NCBI RefSeq assembly: GCF_019722725.1
Contig: NZ_CP077941.1
Coordinates: 744,001 to 808,000 of the forward strand
DNA: 64,000 nucleotides
Direction of reading: 5' to 3'
Origin: Vreelandella profundi
GTDB taxonomy: Bacteria; Pseudomonadota; Gammaproteobacteria; Pseudomonadales; Halomonadaceae
Shown here in pieces: positions 25,592 to 34,799 of this stretch. The notes beneath the pieces are model-generated. The model was not told where the DNA came from. It did not search any database and saw only the letters and a program-made list of their open reading frames with translations. A program made the translations under genes and the position numbers. How positions within the stretch are numbered: position 1 is the first letter of the stretch; every line of letters begins with the position of its first letter.

Positions 25592-27592
25592 ATGTTAGGC
25601 GTTTCACCCAGCACCCGTATTAAGCGCGGTTTATCACCAGCTAAAACCTGCCTGTTATTGAGTCTGCCGCTGATCGTACTGCTTTACATGGCGTTGCAAG
25701 AGCAGGGCGGTTTTATAGTGGGGGTGCGTGCGCTGGCCGCACCTTCCTTTGAGCAGGTTAACGAGCTGCTGCTTTACTACGCGTGGTGGCCACGTCTTTC
25801 TGTGGCTCTACTGGCCGGGGGCGGTTTGGGGCTTGCAGGAGTGTTGATGCAGCAAGTGCTGCGCAACCCGCTGGCATCGCCGACCACCTTGGGAGTGGCG
25901 TCAGGCGCTAACCTTGCGCTGATGACGGCAACATTGCTGGCACCTGGGCTGCTGGTGATCGGGCGCGAGTGGGTCGCCTTGGTAGGCGGCGGGCTGGCGG
26001 TTGGCCTGGTATTTCTGCTTTCTTGGCGCCGTGGGTTAGCGCCTATGGTGGTCGTACTTTCAGGGCTGGTGGTCAATCTGTATCTCGGCGCCCTGGCGAC
26101 GGCACTGCTGTTGTTTAACCACGAGGCGCTTTCTGGGCTGCTTATTTGGGGTGCGGGTTCGCTGGCGCAAAACGGTTGGGACGGCGCCGCGATACTCTGG
26201 CCTCGGCTGGCCGTCAGCTGCGTGGCCGCGTGGTTTTTACTGCGCCCCCTGGCGGTGCTGGAGTTAGATGATGCCAGTGCTAAAAGCCTGGGTGTGTCGC
26301 TTGCCTATTTGCGCTTTGCGGCAATGGGGTTGGCCGTTTTTATTACCGGCAGCATTGTGAGCGTGGTGGGCATCATTGGCTTTATCGGTTTGGCCGCGCC
26401 TAACATTGTGCGCATGGCGGGGGCGCGGAAATTAGGCCCGCGTTTGCTTTGGTCGACGCTCCTGGGAGCCGTGCTGCTAGCCACGACGGATCTGCTTCTT
26501 CAGCAGTTCTCGGGCATAGCCGCGACGTTGATTCCCACTGGCGCCATCACCGGTGCGTTAGGCGCACCGCTGCTTATGTGGCTAATTCCACGCTTAAAAC
26601 TGCAGGGCGATCGGCCACCGAAAAGCGCGAGTGTGTTTGTGCACCGTCATCCCGCACCCTCCCGGTTGGCAACAGGCTTACTGTTAGCGCTATTGGGGGC
26701 CACGGTGTTGGGGCTGCTTGTTGGCCAGGGCGTGGACGGCTGGTATTGGCTGGTGCCCAATAACTGGGATGTGATGCAGTGGCGCCTGCCGCGAGTGATG
26801 GCCGCCGCCGCCAGCGGCTTGATGCTGGCGATTGCCGGGACGATTCTCCAGCGTCTTTCCGCCAACCCCATGGCCAGCCCTGAAGTCTTGGGTATTAGCG
26901 GCGGCTGCGCTATTGCGCTGATTTTAGGGATTTTTCTGCTGCCAGCGCCCACCAACATGATGTTAGTGGGCGTAGGGACGCTGGGCGCTTTCGCAACGTT
27001 ATTAGTGCTGGTGGGCATCAATCGCAAGAGCGGCTTTCTGCCTGAACGTTTACTGCTGACAGGGGTTGCGATCAGTGCGCTGTTTGATGCAGTGCGTAGC
27101 GTAATGCTGGCAGGCGGCGATCCGCGTGGACAGCAGGTGATCGCTTGGCTGGCGGGTTCTACTTACTACGTAGATATCACCAATGCGGTGGTGGTGGGGG
27201 GCATTGCGGCCGTATTGGCGCTAGTCACGCTGCCGTTTAACCGCTGGCTGGATATCATGCCCTTGGGTGCACCAACAGCGCGCGCGTTAGGAGTAACGCT
27301 TAATCGTGCTCGCTTGGCGCTGTTGTTACTGGTGGCACTGCTCACCGCTTGTGCGACACTGGTGGTTGGACCGCTTTCGTTTATTGGCCTGCTGGCGCCA
27401 CATATGGCGCGTTTAGTCGGCTTCTCACGCGCGGGGCAGCACCTGTTGGGCGCTGCGTTGATCGGTATGCTGTTGATGGTGCTGGCCGACTGGGTAGGCC
27501 GTCAGCTGGTTTTCCCCTATGAGATACCGGCGGGCCTGGTCGCCTCCTTGATTGGCGGCGCATACTTTATGTGGGGGCTGCGGCGGCTGTAA
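25592..27592 (+). CDS. fhuB: Fe(3+)-hydroxamate ABC permease, fused FhuB-type
   Basis: A 666-residue permease made of two tandem FecCD domains, each with about ten helices. Both halves carry the core [14 protein letters not shown] / [14 protein letters not shown] and [13 protein letters not shown] / [13 protein letters not shown], the latter being the ATPase-coupling region. Fusion of two halves in one chain is the FhuB arrangement, supporting hydroxamate specificity. It works with the FhuC- and FhuD-like products. The start ATG lacks a strong ribosome site. Confidence 0.93.
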   Translation: MLGVSPSTRIKRGLSPAKTCLLLSLPLIVLLYMALQEQGGFIVGVRALAAPSFEQVNELLLYYAWWPRLSVALLAGGGLGLAGVLMQQVLRNPLASPTTLGVASGANLALMTATLLAPGLLVIGREWVALVGGGLAVGLVFLLSWRRGLAPMVVVLSGLVVNLYLGALATALLLFNHEALSGLLIWGAGSLAQNGWDGAAILWPRLAVSCVAAWFLLRPLAVLELDDASAKSLGVSLAYLRFAAMGLAVFITGSIVSVVGIIGFIGLAAPNIVRMAGARKLGPRLLWSTLLGAVLLATTDLLLQQFSGIAATLIPTGAITGALGAPLLMWLIPRLKLQGDRPPKSASVFVHRHPAPSRLATGLLLALLGATVLGLLVGQGVDGWYWLVPNNWDVMQWRLPRVMAAAASGLMLAIAGTILQRLSANPMASPEVLGISGGCAIALILGIFLLPAPTNMMLVGVGTLGAFATLLVLVGINRKSGFLPERLLLTGVAISALFDAVRSVMLAGGDPRGQQVIAWLAGSTYYVDITNAVVVGGIAAVLALVTLPFNRWLDIMPLGAPTARALGVTLNRARLALLLLVALLTACATLVVGPLSFIGLLAPHMARLVGFSRAGQHLLGAALIGMLLMVLADWVGRQLVFPYEIPAGLVASLIGGAYFMWGLRRL

Positions 27593-27627
27593 TGATTTGT
27601 CAACACGCTAGCCCCACGAGGTGTCAT

Positions 27628-28635
27628 TTAATGCTGGCTAAAGTAGGCGTTCATCACTGCAATAACCTTATCAATATCCGTATCATTGATATCGCGATGG
27701 ACAACGAAACGCGTGGCGTAAAGCAGCTCAATGAGCACGCCATGCTCTTTAAGCCAGGCGGAAAGTGGCTGGATATGAGCGTCAGGGAAACGTGCGAATA
27801 CCATGTTGGTGGCCTGGGAAGTGATTTCGACGCCGGGCAGCTGCGCCAAACCTTCTGCTAGGCGTGCGGCGCGGCGGTGGTCATTGCTTAGATCAGCTAC
27901 GTGATGGTCCAACGCGTGCTGGCAGGCGGCGGCGATAATCCCTGCCTGGCGCATGCCGCCACCGACCATTTTGCGTAAACGGCGTGCCTTATTGATTAAC
28001 GCCTGTGAGCCTACCAAGGCTGAGCCTATCGGTGCTCCAAGGCCTTTTGAAAAGCATAGAGACACGCTGTCAAAGGGCTCGCAGAGCTGCTTAAGTGTAG
28101 TGTTCGTGGCGACGGCGGCATTAAACAGCCGCGCGCCGTCTAAGTGTGTTGCCAGCCCGCGTTCACGCGCCAAATTCGTTGCTGCGCTGACGTAATCGGC
28201 CGATAGCACTTTGCCGGCTATCGTGTTTTCCAAGGCGAGCAGCTTACTGCGCGCAAAGTGAAAATCGTCAGCTTTGATGGCAGCGCTTATTTTCTCAAGT
28301 GGCAGCGTGCCGTCAGCGGCGTTTTCAATTGGCTGTGGTTGAATGCTGCCTAAGACCGCCGCACCCCCGCCTTCATAGCGATAGGTATGGGCTGACTGCC
28401 CTACGATATACTCATCGCCGCGTTCACAGTGCGCCATTAACGCGACGAGGTTACTTTGCGTGCCGCTAGGGAATAGCAGCGCGGCTTCAGCACCCGCCAG
28501 CTCGGCGAGATTTGCTTGAAAGGCGTTGACCGTTGGGTCATCGCCCCACACGTCGTCGCCTACCGGCGCTGCCATCATGGCCTCTTTCATGGCGGGCGTG
28601 GGGCGGGTCACCGTATCACTGCGTAAATCAATCAT
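27628..28635 (-). CDS. ltaE: Low-specificity L-threonine aldolase
   Basis: A 335-residue PLP enzyme that cleaves L-threonine or allo-threonine to glycine and acetaldehyde. Motifs: [16 protein letters not shown] at the N-terminus, [20 protein letters not shown], and the PLP lysine in [13 protein letters not shown] (about residue 195). AAGGAGAG lies just before ATG 28635; the 31-codon upstream frame extension is not family-like. It converges with fhuB across 36 bp and is divergent from a DAO-type oxidoreductase gene. Confidence 0.92.
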   Translation of the reverse strand: MIDLRSDTVTRPTPAMKEAMMAAPVGDDVWGDDPTVNAFQANLAELAGAEAALLFPSGTQSNLVALMAHCERGDEYIVGQSAHTYRYEGGGAAVLGSIQPQPIENAADGTLPLEKISAAIKADDFHFARSKLLALENTIAGKVLSADYVSAATNLARERGLATHLDGARLFNAAVATNTTLKQLCEPFDSVSLCFSKGLGAPIGSALVGSQALINKARRLRKMVGGGMRQAGIIAAACQHALDHHVADLSNDHRRAARLAEGLAQLPGVEITSQATNMVFARFPDAHIQPLSAWLKEHGVLIELLYATRFVVHRDINDTDIDKVIAVMNAYFSQH

Positions 28636-28751
28636 GCGTCTCTCCTTTTTTTTGTGCTGGCAGTCACTTAGATATGTTTTCTCAAGCAAGTTGTGAAGGA
28701 AGCACCTATGGTTAACAGCATACTGCAAGTCTCTCCAGCATAGGCAACCCG

Positions 28752-29990
28752 ATGGATCTAAAAAGTGGCTATCCCTATTGGGCGATCAAGAATGGTCTGC
28801 TGACAGCATTTCCCCAGCTTACCCATGATCATGCGTGCGACGTTGTGGTGATTGGCGGCGGTATTACCGGTGCCTTAATCGCTGATGAACTTAGTCGGCA
28901 CGGCCATCACGTGGTGGTCATTGAGCAGCGTGATGTGGGGTGGGGAAGCTCCGCGGCGAGCACGGCGTTGCTGCAATACGAAATAGATACGCATATGACC
29001 GATCTGGCCAAGCGCTACGGAGAAGCCGATGCGGTACTCGCTTACCGCGCCTGCGCCGAAGCCATTGGCGAGATTGAAACCTTGGCGGTGGCGCTAGGCG
29101 ACGTAGATTTTGAGCGCCAGGAAAGCCTTTACTATGCCAGTCATGAAGAGGATGTGGCAGCCCTCAAAGAGGAGCTGGCGCTGCGCCAAAAGCACGGATT
29201 CGATGCCATATGGCTGGACAGTGACGCCGTATTCGCGGAATACGGCTTTGATGCACCTGGCGCGATTCTTACTCAGCTGGCCGCCAGCATTGATCCTTAT
29301 CGCATGGCCTATCGGCTATTTAATGCCGTTGTCGAGCGGGGTGGGGAGGTGTATGACCGCACGCAAATGGAATCCATAGCGCCTGATGAGCAGGGCGTAA
29401 CGTTAACGCTTACTAACGGAGCTACGCTGCGATGTGAGTATTTAGTTATGGCAGCGGGATATGAGTCGCAGGCCTGGCTGCCTGATAAAGTGGCGATCAA
29501 TCGCAGCAGCTACGCCTTTATCACCGACCCGCTTTCGCCTGAGGCACTAGGGAAATTACGCCACACGATGGTGTGGGAGTCTGCGCGCCCGTACCTTTAT
29601 ATGCGTTGCACCGGCGACGGCCGCTTGTTAGTTGGCGGTGACGACGACGATGAAGATATACCCAAGCGTCGCGATGCTCGGGTTGAAGAGAAAGCCGCGG
29701 GCCTGGCGCGTAAGATAGAAGCGCTATGGCCGAGGCTTGATATGAATCCCACCTTCTCATGGGGCGGCACCTTTGCTGAAACAGAGGATGGCCTGCCTTT
29801 TTTTGGCCCTCACGAGGCGTTTGGCCCACGCGTACACTTTGCCATGGCATATGGCGGTAATGGCATCAGCTATAGCATGATTGGCGCAACGTTGCTGCGT
29901 GCGCTTATTGAGGGTAGGGAGCATCCGTTGAAAGCGCTATTTTCGTTTCAGCGTCTGGCTAAATTAGCTGCGCGGGAAGACGGCTGTTAA
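28752..29990 (+). CDS. FAD-dependent amine/amino-acid oxidoreductase (DAO family)
   Basis: A 412-residue flavoprotein. The FAD-binding motif VVVIGGGITGALIADELSRHG lies at about residues 31-50, with VVVIEQRDVGWGSSAASTA behind it, and a C-terminal DAO signature MAYGGNGISYSMIGA. Family members oxidise amino acids, sarcosine or gamma-glutamylputrescine. The substrate here is unknown; adjacency to speG, a polyamine gene, hints at an amine but is weak evidence. Confidence 0.82.
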   Translation: MDLKSGYPYWAIKNGLLTAFPQLTHDHACDVVVIGGGITGALIADELSRHGHHVVVIEQRDVGWGSSAASTALLQYEIDTHMTDLAKRYGEADAVLAYRACAEAIGEIETLAVALGDVDFERQESLYYASHEEDVAALKEELALRQKHGFDAIWLDSDAVFAEYGFDAPGAILTQLAASIDPYRMAYRLFNAVVERGGEVYDRTQMESIAPDEQGVTLTLTNGATLRCEYLVMAAGYESQAWLPDKVAINRSSYAFITDPLSPEALGKLRHTMVWESARPYLYMRCTGDGRLLVGGDDDDEDIPKRRDARVEEKAAGLARKIEALWPRLDMNPTFSWGGTFAETEDGLPFFGPHEAFGPRVHFAMAYGGNGISYSMIGATLLRALIEGREHPLKALFSFQRLAKLAAREDGC

Positions 29991-30039
29991 CACCCGCTGC
30001 AAAATACGTATGATTGAGAGCTATCGATAAGGATGGGAA

Positions 30040-30594
30040 ATGATGGGCCACACGCTTTCTTTACGCGCACTGGAGCGCAACGACCTGCGTTTTGTTCATG
30101 AGTTAAATAATAACCAGAGTATTATGTCGTACTGGTTTGAAGAGCCTTACGAGTCATTTGACGAGCTAGAGGAGCTTTATAACAAGCATATTCATGACAA
30201 CGCTGAACGGCGATTTGTGGCAGAGGATAGCAATAGTGACGCGATTGGTTTGGTAGAGCTGATCGAGATTGACTACATCCACCGCAGCGGTGAGTTTCAA
30301 ATTATCATTGCACCAGATCATCAGGGTAAAGGCTTTGCCCGGTCATTAATTCAACAGGCGCTGCACTACTCTTTCACCATTTTAAACCTGCATAAGGTGT
30401 ACCTCATCGTTGCGGTGGAAAACGTCAAAGCGATCCATCTTTACGAAGAAAGCGGTTTTATTGAGGAAGGCCAGCTGGTTCAGGAGTTCTTTATTAACGG
30501 CAAATATCGCGATGTAAAGCGCATGTATATTCTGCAAGATACCTACCTTGCTCAGCTTGGCAGTGCCGACGCCCCAGAAACAAACTGGCTATAA
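30040..30594 (+). CDS. speG: Spermidine N1-acetyltransferase
   Basis: A 184-residue GNAT acetyltransferase that transfers acetyl from acetyl-CoA to spermidine or spermine. SpeG hallmarks: [20 protein letters not shown] near residues 31-50, [16 protein letters not shown] with the acetyl-CoA loop, and [30 protein letters not shown] lies just before the two tandem ATGs, so the start may be 30040 or 30043. It protects against polyamine excess. Confidence 0.92.
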   Translation: MMGHTLSLRALERNDLRFVHELNNNQSIMSYWFEEPYESFDELEELYNKHIHDNAERRFVAEDSNSDAIGLVELIEIDYIHRSGEFQIIIAPDHQGKGFARSLIQQALHYSFTILNLHKVYLIVAVENVKAIHLYEESGFIEEGQLVQEFFINGKYRDVKRMYILQDTYLAQLGSADAPETNWL

Positions 30595-30597
30595 AAA

Positions 30598-30621
30598 AGC
30601 GCCTCGTTAATAAGAGGCGCT
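30598..30621 (-). terminator. Terminator of the 38-residue protein gene
   Basis: AGCGCCTC (30598-30605) pairs with GAGGCGCT (30614-30621); on the minus strand it is followed by TTTTTT. It also lies right after speG. Confidence 0.8.
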
Positions 30622-30652
30622 GTGTGTCTGAAGCAGGCCGAAAACGGCTGCG

Positions 30653-30769
30653 TTAGCGCAGGAAATCCTTAATAGCATTAAGGGCGGCAAGTTGCTGCCT
30701 AGCTCGCTGTGCCCATACTTCCATAACATCGTCGTTTAATGTTTGAGCTTGGGCGTTTGAATGTTGCAT
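30653..30769 (-). CDS. Micro-protein of 38 residues, unknown
   Basis: A small ORF beginning MQHSNAQAQTLNDD and ending IKDFLR. The likely start ATG is at 30769, with GAG in the ribosome-site position. The C-terminal 24 residues align without gaps to those of the neighbouring 37-residue ORF (about 7 identities plus several conservative changes, shared V...W pattern and AL..FL / AL..YL end), so both may be real and paralogous. A T-tailed terminator follows. It is predicted as one amphipathic helix; no known family recognised. Confidence 0.5.
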   Translation of the reverse strand: MQHSNAQAQTLNDDVMEVWAQRARQQLAALNAIKDFLR

Positions 30770-31086
30770 GGCGTTCACTCTTTTTTTAAGGGGGGGGGCA
30801 TAAGTCATAGATGCATGACAGAAATGCGTGAAATATTTGGCTATATAGCCTGTATTGTGCGTAGCAGCATTTTTGCTATTGGGCACGATAGTAGGGGCTT
30901 TTAGAGGCCTGGGATAGTCTAAAAGGCGTAGGTGATCGGCTATTTTGTGTAAGCATTGGCTTACAACGAGTGCTTCAGCGCTATTATGCTATTGAATGGA
31001 AAAGGTTTTCATAAAACCAAAAAAAGCCGGAAATTATTCCGGCTTTGTGGCTTATCTTTTGGTCTTAGGGGGGTAAAGCCGCTGAA
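30770..31086. other. Intergenic region with homopolymer tract and terminator
   Basis: No gene is visible. A G9 run (30790-30798) and T7 run (30781-30787), read on the minus strand as C9 then A7, sit about 12-30 bp before the micro-protein start. The right end holds the terminator of the second micro-protein gene. Confidence 0.5.
31023..31046 (-). terminator. Terminator of the 37-residue protein gene
   Basis: AAAGCCGGAA (31023-31032) pairs with TTCCGGCTTT (31037-31046), loop ATTA; on the minus strand the stem runs into a T tract. Confidence 0.8.
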
Positions 31087-31200
31087 TTAGCCTAAATAGG
31101 CTGTCAGCGCTTCGGCGGCGGCACGATGCCACTGGGCGTTTAAGTTCCAGAATGCTAGAACTTCACTATCGCGCGCAGGGTGTGGCGTTAGCAATGTCAT
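31087..31200 (-). CDS. Micro-protein of 37 residues, unknown
   Basis: A small ORF beginning MTLLTPHPARDSE and ending ALTAYLG. AGGAGGG precedes ATG 31200 by about nine bases, a strong ribosome site that argues for translation. The C-terminal part looks like the neighbouring 38-residue ORF (VLxFW...RAAAEAL versus VMEVW...QLAALNA). Each gene has its own terminator. The function is unknown; a small helical regulatory or polymer-granule-type protein is conceivable but not shown. Confidence 0.5.
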   Translation of the reverse strand: MTLLTPHPARDSEVLAFWNLNAQWHRAAAEALTAYLG

Positions 31201-31374
31201 TATGTGGCCCTCCTGATGGGACAGCCTCTCTAGTATAGTCGTTTTTTGCTGCATCGCAGCATTAGTCTCAAGAAGCATTCCTGGCAATCCAACCGGCACC
31301 CACTGGCAAGCATTGGAGCCACCGCGCTGGCGTGCTATGTTCATCGTCAACTAATAACAATCACGTAGCTGCTA

Positions 31375-32187
31375 ATGACGAACTCAGCCTTATCCTCTTT
31401 TGAGCAGCATGATCAGTGGATCGATGCGCCCGATGGCCGCCTGTTTGCGCGCATCTGGCAGCCAAGCAATACGCAAATGCCTGAAAGTCCCATCGTCCTG
31501 CTGCATGACTCCTTAGGCTGCGTTGCGCTATGGCGCAGTTTTCCTGCGGCGCTATGCATCGCCACCCAGCGCCGCGTGATCGCTTATGATCGTGTTGGTT
31601 TTGGCCTATCTGCCGCGCGTAACGATATTCTGCCGTTAAGTTTTATCGATGATGAGCCCAATCAAGGGTTTGCAGCGCTTCGCAATGCTTTAGACGTAGA
31701 GCGCTTTATCGCCATGGGGCACAGTGTGGGTGGCTGTATGGCCGTTCAGTGTGCGGGTGCTTACGCCGATGATTGCGATGGTTTAGTCACTATTTCTGCG
31801 CAGGCCTTTAATGAACAGCGCACGCGAAGCGGTATCGTAGAAGCCCAGGTCGCATTTCAGGCACCAGAGCAGCTTGCTAAGCTGGCAAAATATCACGGCG
31901 ATAAAGCCCGCTGGGTGCTCAATGCCTGGGTAGATACATGGCTGAATCCAGCGTTTGAAGCCTGGTCACTAGTGCCCGCGCTTGAGCGCGTCATGTGCCC
32001 TAGTCTGGTCATTCATGGCGCAAACGATGAGTATGGTTCTCGTCGGCAACCGGAAAGCATTGTGCGACACCTTAAAGGCCCCGCGCACTGCGAAATACTG
32101 GCGAATACCCATCATGTGCCTCACCGTGAATGTGAAGCCGATGTGGTGAGATTGGTAAGCCAATTTGTTGAGCAAATTTCGCGCTAA
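31375..32187 (+). CDS. Alpha/beta hydrolase
   Basis: A 270-residue cytoplasmic hydrolase. The nucleophile elbow is MGHSVGG (serine at about residue 117), the acid is probably the Asp in HGANDEYG, and the catalytic His lies in NTHHVPHRE. The oxyanion region is VLLHDSLG. The substrate is unknown. The downstream metallophosphoesterase starts about 35 bp after the stop on the same strand, so they are likely cotranscribed. Confidence 0.82.
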   Translation: MTNSALSSFEQHDQWIDAPDGRLFARIWQPSNTQMPESPIVLLHDSLGCVALWRSFPAALCIATQRRVIAYDRVGFGLSAARNDILPLSFIDDEPNQGFAALRNALDVERFIAMGHSVGGCMAVQCAGAYADDCDGLVTISAQAFNEQRTRSGIVEAQVAFQAPEQLAKLAKYHGDKARWVLNAWVDTWLNPAFEAWSLVPALERVMCPSLVIHGANDEYGSRRQPESIVRHLKGPAHCEILANTHHVPHRECEADVVRLVSQFVEQISR

Positions 32188-32221
32188 ATTAAGCCCTGAG
32201 CGACGAGCCAAAGGAGAGTCA

Positions 32222-32983
32222 ATGCGCCTGCGTGTTTTGTCTGATTTACATCTGGAGTACTTTGATGGATACCGAGCATTGCCTGAGATTGAGGCTGATG
32301 TGGTTATCCTGGCGGGCGATATACACCGCCAGTGTGAAGGGCTTGCCTGGGCTCGACGTCGTTTTCCAAACATGCCCATTATCTACGTGCCCGGTAATCA
32401 CGAGTTCTATAATACCTGCCTGCCATTGCTGCGTGAGGAATTGGCATTGGAAGCCGAGCGGCTTGAGATTGAACTGCTGGATAATCGTAGCGTTACGTTG
32501 AACGGCGTGCGCTTTTACGGCACCACGCTATGGACCGATTTTGCGCTTTACGCCGATGACCCGACAAAAAATAAGGTTGATAGCGTGTCTAAAGCGCTAC
32601 GCTACATGCCTGATTTTCGCATCGTCCAAGCTGCGCCAGACCGCATTTATACGCCTGAAGAAAGCTGCCAGCTGCATAGTGAAGCGCGCCATTGGCTTGA
32701 AGGGGAGCTTGCCCAGCCGTTTGACGGCCCCCGGGTGGTGATCAGCCATCATGCGCCGCTTCACGACTGCATTCCCGGTCAATATATAGGCGATGATCTT
32801 TCCCCCGCCTTTGCCTCTCACCTTCCTCATTTAATGGGCAGGATGGATGTTTGGATTCATGGGCATGTTCATGAGCCGGTCGATATGTTGCGTAACGGTA
32901 CTCGTGTTCTTGCCAATCCCGGTGGTTATCCCGATGAGTTCATCCCAGCGCTGTTTAGGGCGGATTGGGTCGTTCATATCTAA
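32222..32983 (+). CDS. Calcineurin-like metallophosphoesterase
   Basis: A 253-residue protein with all five metallophosphoesterase blocks: SDLHLE (D-x-H), LAGDIH (GD), PGNHEFY (GNHE), ISHHAP and HGHVHEP (GHxH). A dinuclear metal site is therefore complete. Candidate substrates in this family range from phosphodiesters to phosphomonoesters, and none can be picked. The start at 32222 follows AAGGAGA; the longer frame overlaps the hydrolase gene and is not family-like. Confidence 0.88.
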   Translation: MRLRVLSDLHLEYFDGYRALPEIEADVVILAGDIHRQCEGLAWARRRFPNMPIIYVPGNHEFYNTCLPLLREELALEAERLEIELLDNRSVTLNGVRFYGTTLWTDFALYADDPTKNKVDSVSKALRYMPDFRIVQAAPDRIYTPEESCQLHSEARHWLEGELAQPFDGPRVVISHHAPLHDCIPGQYIGDDLSPAFASHLPHLMGRMDVWIHGHVHEPVDMLRNGTRVLANPGGYPDEFIPALFRADWVVHI

Positions 32984-33010
32984 CCACAATGGTCATTGTC
33001 GGTTTTGGTC

Positions 33011-33096
33011 TACTACTTTGGTTTAGATTTAGACAGTTCTGCTTGCACCATGCTCTCGTGATACTTATCTTCATGGTTGTATGATGTATTACATTA
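33011..33096 (+). promoter_or_regulatory. Conserved 86-bp promoter module, copy A
   Basis: First of three ungapped copies. Candidate -35 TTGCAC (33043-33048), 17-bp spacer, -10 TATCTT (33066-33071), then operator TTGTATGATGTATTACAT (33077-33094) over the expected start of transcription. It differs from copy B at about 7 of 86 positions by hand count. It drives the first TTT operon. Confidence 0.75.
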
Positions 33097-33276
33097 AAAT
33101 TCACGTCGTTCTCGCCTGTCTTGCGTTTATCAAAGATGCTGGAAAAGCAGTTTTCATAATCCCTTTTGCGTTTGTTTGTTTGCTTGCTAATTGAGGGCTT
33201 TCATTCTCAAGAGGGGGTTACTTAAAAACGCATACCGAGCCATTTTTTACGAGTATGTGCACAAGGAGTAGACACT

Positions 33277-34260
33277 ATGTATAAAAACAAGAGGTCCCTG
33301 TTGACGTTGGCTGGTGCTGTCGCTTTATCCTCGATGTCTGGAACTGTGCTCGCTGATTATCCTGAACGTGATATTCGCGTGATTGTGCCTTGGGGGGCCG
33401 GCGGCGGTACCGATGGTATCGTCCGTAAGCTGACCAGCATTGCCGAGGATAGCTTCGATGTTTCTATGTACGTGGAGAATATTGAAGGCGGCGTTAGCGC
33501 TACTGGAACCGGGCAGTTAATGAACGCTCGTGCAGATGGTTACACCATTGGTGCCTTGACCTACGATAGCCTCGTGACGGTGCCCTGGCAGGCCATGCTG
33601 CCGAGTTATGATGTTGATAAATTGAAATTGATTGCTCGAGTAACGAGTGAACCCGATGCCATCGTGGTTGATGCGGATTCCGACTATGAGTCGATCCACG
33701 ACCTGATCGAGGCAGCCAAAGAAAATCCAGGCGAGATACGCGTCGCCATCCAAAACCTGGGCGGACGCATCCACTTAGCTATCTTGCAGCTGCAGGATTT
33801 AACCGGCGCTGAGTTCAGAATTGTTTCTTACCCAGGCGGGGCAGCCCCGCAGAAAGAAGCCATTTTGTCCGACGAGGTTGATGTTGCGCTGACCAGCCTG
33901 GGCGATTTTTCAAATCTTATTGAAGACGGCACCGTGCGTGGGTTGGTCGAATTCACTGATGTGGAGAATCCTACCTATCCTGATGTTCCAACGTCGGCTG
34001 AAGAAGGCATAGACCTGCAAATTGGTAGCTTCATTGTTTTTGCCGCGCCAGCAGACACCTCCGAAGAAGCCCTTGTGGCCCTGGAAAATGCTTACAAAAC
34101 GGCATTCGACAGCGATGAATTTCAGGAGTGGGTGGCTAATGTGGGCGTGACACCCAACTGGTTGGGTATCGATGAAGTAACGCCGTGGGCTGAAGAAACA
34201 GCCGAATCATTATTTGGCGAAATGGATGCGCTGGTTGAAGCGGGCGTCATGTCCAAGTAA
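33277..34260 (+). CDS. TTT-family substrate-binding protein (TctC/Bug), system 1
   Basis: A 327-residue exported binding protein. A signal peptide ends near LADYPE, followed by the Bug-family start ERDIRVIVPWGAGGGTDGIVRK and the ligand-loop region PGGAAPQKEAILSDEVD. It delivers a carboxylate ligand to the TctB-TctA channel in the inner membrane. AAGGAG precedes the ATG. It is under promoter copy A, which links it to sugar-acid uptake although no enzyme gene lies in this operon. A 9-bp hairpin separates it from tctB. Confidence 0.88.
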   Translation: MYKNKRSLLTLAGAVALSSMSGTVLADYPERDIRVIVPWGAGGGTDGIVRKLTSIAEDSFDVSMYVENIEGGVSATGTGQLMNARADGYTIGALTYDSLVTVPWQAMLPSYDVDKLKLIARVTSEPDAIVVDADSDYESIHDLIEAAKENPGEIRVAIQNLGGRIHLAILQLQDLTGAEFRIVSYPGGAAPQKEAILSDEVDVALTSLGDFSNLIEDGTVRGLVEFTDVENPTYPDVPTSAEEGIDLQIGSFIVFAAPADTSEEALVALENAYKTAFDSDEFQEWVANVGVTPNWLGIDEVTPWAEETAESLFGEMDALVEAGVMSK

Positions 34261-34277
34261 TTAGTATTGAGCATCGT

Positions 34278-34299
34278 GTGGCATCGATTTCGATGCCAC
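34278..34299 (+). terminator. Hairpin after the TTT-1 binding-protein gene
   Basis: GTGGCATCG-ATTT-CGATGCCAC: a perfect 9-bp stem, 17 bp after the tctC stop and before the permease start. It probably protects the upstream mRNA 3' end or attenuates transcription. Confidence 0.55.
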
Positions 34300-34328
34300 T
34301 ATCCATTCACTCAAAGGGTTCTGCGTCA

Positions 34329-34799
34329 ATGAACAACGTCGAGCGATTCAAAAAATCGGCAGTGCTGTTCCCCGTCTTTTTGCTGATATTGACCACGGTC
34401 TATTTAGCAGAGGCATTGAGCATTCGCTCGCAGTTTGGTGGTGACACCATCGTAGGGCCACGCTTTATGCCGATCCTTATGGCCATCGTCATGTACATCG
34501 CACTGGTGGCTGTGTTGGTGGGCGAGTGGCGCAAAGATGTGGAAGTGTCTGCGAATAACTCTTTTCTCAGGCCGTTAATGATTGTGGTGGCGACGGCAGT
34601 TTATATCGCCGTTTTTCGTCCTTTAGGTTATATACCCGCTACGCTGGGATTTGTGGTGGCACTGTTTGTGATTTTTGACTTTGAGCGGAAGCGTCCCGCT
34701 GTATTCGCGCTTTATGTCATTGCCGTGACGACTGTCTTTTACGGCCTGTTTGCCGGTATTTTTGGCGTACGTCTGCCGCCAATGCTAGGGGGATTCTGA
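34329..34799 (+). CDS. TTT-family small membrane subunit (TctB-like), system 1
   Basis: A 156-residue protein with four predicted membrane helices, the normal size for TctB. The start at 34329 is chosen because AAAGGG lies upstream and the preceding frame reads through the hairpin. Its stop overlaps the next start (TGATG), so the two permease subunits are translationally coupled. Confidence 0.82.
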   Translation: MNNVERFKKSAVLFPVFLLILTTVYLAEALSIRSQFGGDTIVGPRFMPILMAIVMYIALVAVLVGEWRKDVEVSANNSFLRPLMIVVATAVYIAVFRPLGYIPATLGFVVALFVIFDFERKRPAVFALYVIAVTTVFYGLFAGIFGVRLPPMLGGF

